From Candidatus Binatia bacterium (GTDB lineage Bacteria; Eisenbacteria; RBG-16-71-46; SZUA-252): a stretch of DNA of 64,000 nt. A program made the position numbers and the translations under genes. The notes below the pieces were generated by a model. The model did not search any database, was not told the DNA's origin, and saw nothing but the letters and a program-made list of their open reading frames with translations. The first letter of the stretch is position 1; every line of letters starts with the position of its first letter. Location of the stretch: NCBI GenBank assembly GCA_035631035.1, contig DASQJL010000060.1, forward strand, positions 95,525 to 159,524, written 5' to 3'. Below are positions 52,001 through 57,818 of the stretch, one piece after another.

Positions 52001-52110
52001 GCGGGCCCGGCCCCGGTGGCGAGGAGGACGGCCGCGACGGCTCCGGCCCACCACCGCCGCGCGCCGCGCGCGCGCTCCTCCGGGCAAACGAACGAGGAGG
52101 CCCCCCCCAC
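49021..52110 (-). CDS. Secreted peptidase-like / beta-propeller / beta-barrel protein
   Basis: It has 1029 residues from a GTG at 52110. A signal peptide (hydrophobic WWAGAVAAVLLATGAG, cleavage near ARA-QLRV) is followed by a gluzincin-type domain (about 45-330) with HEGVH in NFTMNHEGVHVAALD and a downstream Glu in WYHEGAAVFLETW, as in the peptidase MA group. TolB-like propeller blades come next (about 400-650; DISPDGKLLAGS, FVFAPDGRRLYGSS). The C-terminal third (about 690-1029) has barrel-like strands and ends VSLKIL. The protein probably sits in the outer membrane. The PrsW gene starts 10 bp downstream. Confidence 0.72.
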   Translation of the reverse strand: MGGASSFVCPEERARGARRWWAGAVAAVLLATGAGPARAQLRVLETDDLRLVYPAPALSFLAPYAARCFENSIRFHERLFDYRPGEKVNVILDDASDFGNAGVGVTPRDIMVVHIAPVNFVYETGPSNERINFTMNHEGVHVAALDQAAGMDRFFRGLFAGKVRDTSRHPESVLYSFLTTPRRAAPRWYHEGAAVFLETWMAGGLGRAQGPYDEMVFRAMTKDGSRFYDPLGLESEGAKVDFQVGVNSYLYGTRFMTYLAYEYGTDSLMTWIARRPGSHRWFAGQFHSVYGRSLNEEWRRWIAWERRFQSANLDSIRLHPVTGYRDLSDRPLGSVSRAFVDPASRSLIAAAYYPGAPASLVAVPLPGGEETAPAIAGAAPEAGGGAPAPAASAPPRRLLEVKGPALYFVSSLAFDPETRTIFYTADNNEWRDLCAYDLRTKKSRVLQKDARVGDLAWDAKEGTLWGIRHFNGVSTLVRMLRPYTDYARVATFPFGRDLYDIDISPDGKLLAGSVAEINGRQSLRLWKTDSLIAGDTASVSLYDFGASIPAGFVFAPDGRRLYGSSYYTGVSNIFRYDLDGDSMSVVTNAETGFFRPIPLGADSLIVFRYAGGGFVPAAIEARPLQDVSAITFLGQALTERRPAVTTWRVPPPSVVPLDSLIRKEGLYRAGSYLGLASLYPIVEGYKDYTAAGLQAILSDPLGLDAIDLSLSYSPARGLPAGERWHAALGAARAPWNLEARWNGASFYDLGGPTKVSRKGYGGTLGYSRTLMDDAPKSLLLDLSASGWGGLERLPDYQNVATSPGFDKLLSGSAVLRYRNLRSSIGSADYERGWRGSVTLANDGVRFIRGGRAAWRGFPHAEGTLDLGVPLPAPHASVWLRSAAGLSPGDREEPFANFYFGGFGNNVIDYHDPKRYREAEAFPGTDLNSIAGRNYAKTTLDLNLPPLRFRRAGSLALYATWLRASLFAGGLVTNLDDADSRATAADVGIQADLRLQLFTVSPLTLSAGYARAFRRGGPGDDEWMVSLKIL

Positions 52111-52119
52111 GGGGCCTCC
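52096..52119 (-). promoter_or_regulatory. Hairpin covering the ribosome site and GTG start of the peptidase-barrel gene
   Basis: The minus strand reads GGAGGCCCC (52119-52111), a 6-nt loop that contains the GTG start (52110-52108), then GGGGCCTCC (52104-52096). The Shine-Dalgarno GGAGG is inside the stem. It could be a terminator for the repeat-protein gene 69 bp upstream, or a switch that hides the start. The T-tract after it is weak (TCGTTCGTTT). Confidence 0.5.
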
Positions 52120-52187
52120 CCGCCTGCGGCACTCGGGCGATCGGAGCCCGTCCTGCGTCACGCGATCCGGTGCATCGGTCGGTCCGT

Positions 52188-53120
52188 CTAGTTGCCGTTC
52201 TCGGTCGGCACGTTCGCGGTCCTGCCGTTCTCGGTCGGCACCAGCGCGGTCTTGCCATTCTCGGTCGGCACCTGCACCGTCTTGCCGTTTTCGGTCGGCA
52301 CCAGCACCACCTTGCCGTTCTCGGTCGGCACCAGGACGAACCTGCCGTTCTCGGTCGGCACCCGGACGGTCTTGCCATTCTCCGTCGGCACCAGCACGGC
52401 CTTGCCATTCTCGGTCGGCACCAGCACCAGCTTGCCGTTCTCGGTCGGCACCACGATCGTCTTGCCATTCTCGGTCGGCACCACGATGGTCTTGCCGTTC
52501 TCGGTCGGCACCGTGATCGTCTTGCCGTTCTCGGTCGGCACCAGGACCGTCCTGCCGAACTCGGTCGGCACCAGCACCGCCTTGCCGTTCTCGGTCGGCA
52601 CCAGGATCGTCTTGCCGTTCTCGACCGGCACCAGGATCGTCTTGCCGTTCTCGGTCGGCACGCTCACGGTCTTGCCGTTCTCGGCCGGCACCAGGATCGC
52701 CTTGCCGTTCTCGGTCGGGACCAGGATGAGCTTGCCGTTCTCCGTCGGCACGCGCACCGTCTTGCCGTTCTCGACGGCCACGAGGACCGCCTTGCCGTTC
52801 TCCGTCGGAACCAGCGAGACCTTTCCGTTCTCGGTCGGCACCCGTACCAGCTTGCCGTTCTCGGCCGGCACCAGGATGGTCTTGCCGAAATTGGGATCGG
52901 TCGAGATCTTGTGGAACAGGTCGCTCTGGAGGAACTCCTGGACCGCGGGATCGGACAGGTTCACGTCCTTGTCCGCGATCTGCTCCACCTGGTACCGCTT
53001 GGCTCCGCCGATCGTCCCTTCCACGCCCGAGCGAGGCGGGATGAGCCCCTTCATGGCCGCGATTCCGACCCCGGCCGCCACCACGAGACCCGCTACGACG
53101 ACCCATCGTTTACCGTTCAT
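52188..53120 (-). CDS. Membrane-anchored protein of 23 ten-residue VPTENGK repeats
   Basis: It has 310 residues. A membrane anchor (WVVVAGLVVAAGVGIAA, about 6-22) is followed by a unique region (about 25-75; YQVEQIADKDVNLSDPAVQEFLQSDLF). To the end come 23 tandem copies of a 10-residue unit, consensus xxVPTENGKx, with only position -3 to -1 and the last residue varied. The regular beta-turn-like NG in each copy suggests a solenoid or beta-roll. GGAGGTCCC precedes the ATG. An ECF-type promoter motif (53181-53207) identical in layout to that of the nearby sigma gene lies upstream. The function is unknown and I recognise no family. Confidence 0.75.
   Translation of the reverse strand: MNGKRWVVVAGLVVAAGVGIAAMKGLIPPRSGVEGTIGGAKRYQVEQIADKDVNLSDPAVQEFLQSDLFHKISTDPNFGKTILVPAENGKLVRVPTENGKVSLVPTENGKAVLVAVENGKTVRVPTENGKLILVPTENGKAILVPAENGKTVSVPTENGKTILVPVENGKTILVPTENGKAVLVPTEFGRTVLVPTENGKTITVPTENGKTIVVPTENGKTIVVPTENGKLVLVPTENGKAVLVPTENGKTVRVPTENGRFVLVPTENGKVVLVPTENGKTVQVPTENGKTALVPTENGRTANVPTENGN
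52197..52880 (-). repeat. 23 tandem 30-bp repeats inside the VPTENGK protein gene
   Basis: Unit length is exactly 30 bp, and copies differ mainly at the three variable codons. A plus-strand core GTTCTCGGTCGGCACC recurs in most units. Rare deviants are GTTCTCGACGGC (52766-52780) and CGAACTCGGTCGGC (52556-52569). Because 30 is a multiple of three and the unit lacks stops, long false frames exist on both strands. Confidence 0.95.
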
Positions 53121-53180
53121 GGGACCTCCCTCCTCTCGCGAACCGCCACCGCCTTGTCGCGCCGGCCGTTCGCATGCAAG

Positions 53181-53207
53181 ACACCCATCGCGCCGGAAAG
53201 TTGGCGC
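53181..53207 (-). promoter_or_regulatory. ECF-type promoter motif upstream of the repeat-protein gene
   Basis: The minus strand reads GCGCCAACTTTCCGGCGC (53207-53190) and then GTGT at 53184-53181. The same two elements, at the same 23-bp distance from first base to GTGT, occur before the ECF sigma gene (54507-54533). The expected leader is about 55 nt to the ATG at 53120. Confidence 0.65.
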
Positions 53208-53225
53208 GCCCTGCGAAAAAAAGCA

Positions 53226-53960
53226 TCAGTTCGTTTTCGGCCCTGACAGGCCGGCGGCTGGGGCCGCGTTCGCCCGGAGCGCGCCTCGGACTGTCCCTCC
53301 CGGAGCCTCGACGGCGATGCGGATCGGAGCGTCCCCGGCGCCGGCGTCGATGACGAGACCGATTTCCGCCCGGTCCCGCCCGGCCTGGCGCACGCGGACC
53401 CAGCCGGGTCCGTACTCCACCCCGCCCCGTGAAGAAGGCATGGTCACGAGCCGCTCGACCCGGGACGCGCCCGGAGGAAGCTGGACCGTGACCAGGACCG
53501 GGTCGACGGCATCGGCCTGCACGGCCACCATCGCCCGGTCCTTCGACCGGAACACCTCGAACCGGACGTTCGCCCGGCCCAGCTCGAAGCTCTGGTCGTC
53601 CACCTTGGTTCCGGCGATGCCGCCGGCGACGCTGCCGGCCCCCCGGACGAGGGGCGCCATCACGCCGTCGGACGGCATGCTGCCGGTGCCTCGCCACAGG
53701 CCACTCCCCGAAGCCAGGGCGAAGACGACCACGCCCGCCGCGGCGCCCGCCGCGAACGGGATCATCCGGGGAACGATCCGCTCGCGCAGCTCCGCGCGAA
53801 CGGCCTCGAACCAACCCTGGCGGGACGTTTCCGGACGACTCCCGATCGCGCGGAGAACGTTCTGCCGGAGGTCCGACGGCGGATCCTCGAGCGGGACCCG
53901 GTCCAGCATCCGGGCTACCGCCTCGTCGCTTTCGTTCTCGTCGTTGGCGCGCGGCTTCAT
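53226..53960 (-). CDS. Putative membrane anti-sigma factor
   Basis: It has 244 residues. The cytoplasmic N-terminus (about 1-60) is acidic and helical (ARMLDRVPLEDPPSDLRQNVLRAIG), there is one membrane helix (MIPFAAGAAAGVVVFALASG, about 66-85), and a beta-rich periplasmic domain follows (about 120-235; SRVERLVTMPSSRGGVEY, IGLVIDAGAG). No zinc HxxxCxxC motif is seen. The topology and the ATGA overlap with the sigma gene make it the cognate anti-sigma factor. A PrsW-type protease is encoded in the same gene set and could cleave it. Confidence 0.75.
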   Translation of the reverse strand: MKPRANDENESDEAVARMLDRVPLEDPPSDLRQNVLRAIGSRPETSRQGWFEAVRAELRERIVPRMIPFAAGAAAGVVVFALASGSGLWRGTGSMPSDGVMAPLVRGAGSVAGGIAGTKVDDQSFELGRANVRFEVFRSKDRAMVAVQADAVDPVLVTVQLPPGASRVERLVTMPSSRGGVEYGPGWVRVRQAGRDRAEIGLVIDAGAGDAPIRIAVEAPGGTVRGALRANAAPAAGLSGPKTN

Positions 53961-54502
53961 GTCAGCGCGACTCCTTTCCGTTCCAGGATCGACCCGAGGA
54001 GCCTCCGCGCGGTGAAGAGGCGCGATTTCACGGTCTTCTCGGGAAGCTCGATCACGCGGCTCATCTCCTGATAGGAGAGCTGCGCGAAGTGCCGCAGCAG
54101 GATCACCTGCCGGTAGTCGGAGGGCAGCTCCTCGATGGCCTCATGGATGCGGGCGCTGGTTTCGCGCTCCTCCGACTCCGCTTCCGGCGACCGCTGCTCC
54201 GCGGGCGTCTCCTCGTCCAGCGCCTCATGGCGCGGGCGTCGCTGCACCAGGTTCAAGGTCTCGTTCCACAAGATCCGGTAGACCCAGCTGAAGAATTTCC
54301 GGCCCCGGTCGAAGGTCGCGAGCTTCTGGTACGCCTTGATGAAGGCGATCTGCGTGACGTCCTGCGCGTCCTCCCGGTTTCCCGTCATGCGGAGCGCCAC
54401 GTTGTACAGGACCCGCTGATGGGCGGCGACCAGCTCGCCGTAGGCGTCGGCGTCGCCGTCCAGAGACCGGCGGATCAGCTCCGCTTCACGCGCTCCGTCC
54501 AT
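53957..54502 (-). CDS. ECF-type RNA polymerase sigma factor
   Basis: It has 181 residues from the ATG at 54502. Region 2 (about 12-80) has GDADAYGELVAAHQRVLYNVALRMTGNREDAQDVTQIAFIKAY and FFSWVYRILWNET; region 4 (about 125-178) has LPSDYRQVILLRHFAQLSYQEMSRVIELPEKTVKSRLFTARRLL. A longer frame begins with a TTG at 54559, but the promoter-like motif at 54507-54533 ends just before the ATG at 54502, so the transcript would be nearly leaderless and the shorter form is preferred. It likely activates its own gene and the VPTENGK repeat gene. Confidence 0.9.
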   Translation of the reverse strand: MDGAREAELIRRSLDGDADAYGELVAAHQRVLYNVALRMTGNREDAQDVTQIAFIKAYQKLATFDRGRKFFSWVYRILWNETLNLVQRRPRHEALDEETPAEQRSPEAESEERETSARIHEAIEELPSDYRQVILLRHFAQLSYQEMSRVIELPEKTVKSRLFTARRLLGSILERKGVALT

Positions 54503-54506
54503 ACCT

Positions 54507-54533
54507 ACACGGGCGGGCGCCGGAAGTTGGCGC
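54507..54533 (-). promoter_or_regulatory. ECF-type promoter motif upstream of the sigma factor gene
   Basis: The minus strand reads GCGCCAACTTCCGGCGC (54533-54517) and GTGT at 54510-54507, 23 bp from first base to GTGT. It matches the motif at 53181-53207. The start site would fall at or next to the ATG at 54502. Confidence 0.65.
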
Positions 54534-54551
54534 GATTCCACGGCGAGGCGG

Positions 54552-54836
54552 CTACTCAATGAGGAGGACGCGGTCGAGCCCGGCGTAGCCGAAGATGCTG
54601 CGGATCCGCGGGCTCAGGTTGGTGAGGAGGAACGTATGGCCCCCCTGGTGGAGGCGCTTGTACGTTTCCAGGATGACGCCGATTCCGGCGCTGGAGATGT
54701 ATTCGAGCTCGGAGAAATCGGCCACGGAGGGTCCCTGCAGGCGGCCGAGCGCGGCCAGCGCGGCGTCGGCCTGGGAGGCGTCCAGGCGGCCCACCAGACG
54801 TACGCGGTCCTCGCCCTCGAACCGAGCCTCGAACAT
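54552..54836 (-). CDS. STAS domain anti-sigma factor antagonist
   Basis: This 94-residue single STAS domain has VRLVGRLDASQADAALAAL, ADFSELEYISSAGIGVILE (the Ser-Ser motif that is normally phosphorylated) and a C-terminal helix. It should bind the HATPase anti-sigma-like kinase encoded directly upstream in a partner-switching pair. It starts at the last base of the kinase stop (TGATG). It lies 50 bp upstream of the ECF sigma gene on the same strand, but such pairs normally control other sigma types or enzymes. Confidence 0.85.
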   Translation of the reverse strand: MFEARFEGEDRVRLVGRLDASQADAALAALGRLQGPSVADFSELEYISSAGIGVILETYKRLHQGGHTFLLTNLSPRIRSIFGYAGLDRVLLIE

Positions 54837-55243
54837 CAGGGCGCGACCCGCTTCCGGACCGTGATCGTTCCGGAGCGCCCGTCGTGGTGGTACTCCAGGC
54901 CGTCGGCGAGCCGCTGCACGAGATGCAGCCCGAGGCCGCCCGCCTTGCGCTGGGCGATGGGCGCGTCGGGGAGTGCCCGGGGCCGGGTCACGTCCCAGGG
55001 GCGCGCGTCGAAGTCGCGCAGCACGAGGAGGACCGCATCCTCCTCGCGCCGGAGCCCGATGGCGACGGGCTCGTTCCCGCTTCCGTACTTCACCATGTTG
55101 GTGAAGAGCTCCTCCGCGATCAGGTCCAGATCGAAAGCGACCGTCCCGTCCAGCCCTTCGTCCCTGAGAAAATCGGCGATCATGCCGAAGATCGGCTCGA
55201 GGGAATCGAAGGATCGCGGGAAGCGCCGCTCGTCCACGCGCAC
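54836..55243 (-). CDS. RsbW-type anti-sigma regulatory factor (HATPase_c_2)
   Basis: It has 135 residues. The GHKL fold shows an N-box DLDLIAEELFTNMVKYG, a DFDARPWD segment and the lid GGLGLHLVQRLAD. It is a Ser/Thr kinase of STAS proteins. It starts with GTG at 55243 (a second GTG two codons on is possible). With the STAS gene it forms a two-gene switch; a PP2C phosphatase for the cycle is not in the window. Confidence 0.88.
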   Translation of the reverse strand: MRVDERRFPRSFDSLEPIFGMIADFLRDEGLDGTVAFDLDLIAEELFTNMVKYGSGNEPVAIGLRREEDAVLLVLRDFDARPWDVTRPRALPDAPIAQRKAGGLGLHLVQRLADGLEYHHDGRSGTITVRKRVAP

Positions 55244-55560
55244 ACGATAGCCCGCGGTGGGCCGCCGGTCTCCCTATATCCCCCGGGCCGCGGCGGCCGG
55301 CGCGCGAAGCGCGCCTCTCGTGCCGAGCCGGAGGTTGGTGACGATGACGACGAGATGTCGCGACATGACCGGCCTCGCGTTTCGGGTGCCGTGGACGGCT
55401 TGTCGAGTCGGAGGAGGCGGGTCTGCGCCGGGGAGTGGCGCCTTCCCCCCGAGGGGCCACGAAGGGCTGAGCCTAGTCGGTCCGCCCCCGGGATTCAACG
55501 GGTCTGTGCGGATTCCCGCCGGACCCGGGCGCGGCGCCGGAGGTGGACCGGGGAATCGAA
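55244..55560. other. Intergenic region upstream of the RsbW-like gene
   Basis: Together with the SWIB terminator this gap is 379 bp. It contains a small hairpin GGCGCGC-GAA-GCGCGCC near 55298-55314. I see no protein gene; short frames on both strands lack sites and family features. Confidence 0.4.
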
Positions 55561-55592
55561 CGCCCCCGCCGCGGTGCTTCGCGGCGGGGGCG
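55561..55592 (-). terminator. 13-bp GC hairpin after the SWIB gene
   Basis: CGCCCCCGCCGCG (55561-55573) pairs with CGCGGCGGGGGCG (55580-55592) across a 6-nt loop, about 30 nt after the SWIB stop on the minus strand. There is no T-tract; it is either a terminator or an RNA 3'-end stabiliser. Confidence 0.55.
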
Positions 55593-55622
55593 CGATACGG
55601 GCGCCGTAGGATCGATAGACGC

Positions 55623-55928
55623 TTACTTGAGATGCTTCGAGACGAGCTTGGTCATCTCGAACATGCTCACCTGCTTCTTGCCACCGAAGATCGCTTTGAG
55701 CTTGTCGTCCGCGTTGATCATCGTGCGCTTCTTCGCGTCCTGGAGCTTGTTCTTCTTGATGTACGCCCACAGCTTCTTCGTCACCTCGGTGCGCGGCATC
55801 GCCTTCGCGCCCACCACTTCGGAGAGGGTCGCCGACGGCTGCATCGGCTTCATGAACGCGGCACTCGGCTTCCGCTTGGAGGCCGTTTTCTTCTTGGGCT
55901 TTGCTGCGGCGCGCTTCTTAGCTGGCAT
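55623..55928 (-). CDS. SWIB/MDM2 domain protein
   Basis: It has 101 residues. A Lys/Ala-rich, histone-tail-like N-terminus (1-25; AKKRAAAKPKKKTASKRK) is followed by the SWIB domain (about 27-100; PSATLSEVVG, RTEVTKKLWAYIKKNKLQD, INADDKLKAIFGGKKQVSMFEMTKLVSKHL). SWIB proteins with such tails are found in Chlamydiae and some environmental bacteria and are thought to act on chromatin or DNA topology. GGAGAGG lies before the ATG. Together with topoisomerase IB and Ku it hints at special nucleoid handling; that link is inference. Confidence 0.9.
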   Translation of the reverse strand: MPAKKRAAAKPKKKTASKRKPSAAFMKPMQPSATLSEVVGAKAMPRTEVTKKLWAYIKKNKLQDAKKRTMINADDKLKAIFGGKKQVSMFEMTKLVSKHLK

Positions 55929-56118
55929 GCACCTCTCCTTTCGTGAACGTCGGCCGATCCGAACATGTCGGCGCCGAAGGGAAGTACTAGCAGATTCAGT
56001 GCTGGCGTACAGGGAAAAATGGTGATTTTCCGAGGGAAAACCGATGTTTTTCCCAGGAGAATCGCCCGAAAGGCGGGAGCCGGAAGAGGAAACGTGGAGC
56101 GCCGAAGAATAAAAGTGG

Positions 56119-56193
56119 AGCGGAAGACGGGATTTGAACCCGCGACAACCACCTTGGCAAGGTGGGGCTCTACCGGGCTGAGCTACTTCCGCT
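56119..56193 (-). tRNA. tRNA-Gly (anticodon GCC)
   Basis: The acceptor arms GCGGAAG and CTTCCGC, a D-arm with AGCTCAGCCCGGTAGAGC, an anticodon arm CCACC-TTGCCAA-GGTGG (anticodon GCC), and a T-arm GCGGG-TTCAAAT-CCCGT all fit. The CCA end is not encoded. A T-rich stretch TTTTATTC follows the 3' end, then AT-rich hairpins at 56011-56053 that may end transcription. Confidence 0.97.
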
Positions 56194-56223
56194 CACAGGG
56201 AACTTGTCGGTACGGCGGAGGGG

Positions 56224-56253
56224 ATTCTAAACCCCCCCTTTTCCCCTCGTCAA
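56224..56253 (-). promoter_or_regulatory. Housekeeping (sigma-70-type) promoter of tRNA-Gly
   Basis: The minus strand has TTGACG (56253-56248), an 18-bp spacer and TAGAAT (56229-56224), placing the start about 24 nt before the tRNA. The -35 and most of the spacer are coding sequence at the very end of the glycogen synthase gene. Confidence 0.65.
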
Positions 56254-57816
56254 GGGAGGCGGGGACGGCGGGCCGCCGCGGCGCCCCTCGCCCTCCATCG
56301 CTTCCAGCCAGCGGTTGAATCCCGACCCCATCCTGCGGGCCGCGTTCGCCTGGCGGTAGAGGTGGATGTACTTCCGCGCCGAGGACTCCCAGGAGAAATC
56401 GCGGGCCATGCCCTGGCGGCGGACACGCGCCAGCGCGGCCGGCTCGGCGAAGAGCGCCACCGCCTCTTCGGCGGCGCGGACCAGCGCCTCGGCCGTATAG
56501 GGTTCGAACAGGATTCCGGTCCCCTCCTCCCCGCGACGCGTCACCGGCTCCACCGTGTCGGCCAGGCCGCCCGTGGCCCGGACGACGGGGACGGTGCCGT
56601 AGCGCATGCTCATCATCTGGTTCAGCCCGCACGGCTCGTAGTGCGAGGGCATGAGGAAGAAGTCGGCCCCCGCCTCGATCCGGTGGGCGAGCGGGTCGTC
56701 GAAGCCGCGCCGGAACGCGACCCGGTCGGGGTGGCGCCGCGCCGCGCCCTCCAGGAACTCCTCGTACTCCCGCTCCCCGTTCCCGAGGAAAACCCAGCGC
56801 GCCGGGAGCGCGAAGAGGCGGTCGGCGGCCGCGCGGATCAGGTCCAGCCCCTTCTGCTCCACGAGGCGGGAGATCATCCCGAAGACCGCACGCCGCGGCG
56901 CGCGCGAGAGCCCCATCTCCTCGAGGAGCGCCTCGGTGCAGCGCTCCTTCGAGTCCAGGCTCTCCGCGTCGTAGCGCGCGGCGAGATGCCGGTCGGTGCG
57001 CGGATTCCAGGTCTTCACGTCGATGCCGTTCAGGATCCCCACCAGGTCGTTGCGCCGCGCGTTCAGCACCCCCTGCAGCCCGAAGCCGAACTCCTCCCCC
57101 GACTGGATCTCCTCGGCATAGCGCTCGCTCACCGTGACGAGCACGTCGGCGAAGTGGATCCCCGCCTTCAGGAAGTTCATCTTCCCCCAGAACTCGAAGG
57201 GCGAGAGCGGATGGAAGAGATCCTCCGGGAAGCCGGCGGCGCGCATCGTCTCGGGCGGGTAGACCCCCTGATAGCCGAGGTTGTGGATGGCCAGGATCGT
57301 CGCCGTCATCTGGAAGAAGGGATCGTCGGCGAGGAGCGTCTTGAGATAGGCCGGAGCGAGCGCCGTCTGGTGGTCGTTGGCGTGGATCACCTCGGGGGCG
57401 TAGGCCGCCGCGCGAAGCGCCTCGAGGGAGGCGCGCGCGAAGAAGACCCAGCGCTCGGCGTTGTCGGCGAATGGGGTCCCCGTGCTGGGATCGGCGTAGA
57501 CGCCGTCGCGGCCGAACCAGGTCTCGTTCGCCAGAAAGAAGTGGTGCAGGTGTCCGGGCAGGCCCGCCTGATGAAGACGGTAGAGGAGGGCTGTCTCGTC
57601 CCGCCCCGACACGGGGACCTCGACCTGCCCGACCAGCTCGAGCGTGGCCCCTTCGGGCAGCGCGAGATCTCCGTAGCGCGGGAGGACCACGGCCACCGAG
57701 CAGCCGAGATCCGCCACGGCGCGGGAGAGCGCGCCGGTCACGTCGCCCAGCCCGCCCACCTTGGCGAAGGGGACGCACTCGGCGCTCAGGATGGCGACGC
57801 GGAAGCGCTGGGCCAT
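56227..57816 (-). CDS. glgA: Glycogen synthase (ADP-glucose type)
   Basis: It has 529 residues. The GT5 signature FAKVGGLGDVTGALSRAV sits near the N-terminus (Lys about 19), and later come HANDHQTAL, ILNGIDVKTWNPRTD, SRLVEQKGLDLI and MPSHYEPCGLNQMMSMRYGT. It polymerises alpha-1,4 glucan from ADP-glucose. The C-terminal 30 residues are Gly/Pro-rich and outside the family core. The ATG at 57816 is 2 bp after the GalT-like stop. It ends the carbohydrate operon. Confidence 0.93.
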   Translation of the reverse strand: MAQRFRVAILSAECVPFAKVGGLGDVTGALSRAVADLGCSVAVVLPRYGDLALPEGATLELVGQVEVPVSGRDETALLYRLHQAGLPGHLHHFFLANETWFGRDGVYADPSTGTPFADNAERWVFFARASLEALRAAAYAPEVIHANDHQTALAPAYLKTLLADDPFFQMTATILAIHNLGYQGVYPPETMRAAGFPEDLFHPLSPFEFWGKMNFLKAGIHFADVLVTVSERYAEEIQSGEEFGFGLQGVLNARRNDLVGILNGIDVKTWNPRTDRHLAARYDAESLDSKERCTEALLEEMGLSRAPRRAVFGMISRLVEQKGLDLIRAAADRLFALPARWVFLGNGEREYEEFLEGAARRHPDRVAFRRGFDDPLAHRIEAGADFFLMPSHYEPCGLNQMMSMRYGTVPVVRATGGLADTVEPVTRRGEEGTGILFEPYTAEALVRAAEEAVALFAEPAALARVRRQGMARDFSWESSARKYIHLYRQANAARRMGSGFNRWLEAMEGEGRRGGPPSPPPLTRGKGGV

Positions 57817-57818
57817 GG

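Noticed and set aside
52192..54015. Long plus-strand frame of PFSVGT repeats opposite the VPTENGK gene
   Set aside because: It is the antisense of the 30-bp repeats, runs on across the anti-sigma gene, and has no membrane or signal start, while the minus strand has GGAGG, a membrane anchor and a matching promoter motif.
54503..54559. TTG-started longer form of the ECF sigma factor
   Set aside because: The extra residues would be encoded by the promoter-like motif itself and do not resemble sigma region 2.
55515..55600. tRNA-like T-arm GTTCGATTCCCC on the minus strand next to the SWIB terminator
   Set aside because: No anticodon or D-arm can be formed around it and the supposed T-stem has mismatches; the strong hairpin beside it is better explained as the SWIB terminator.
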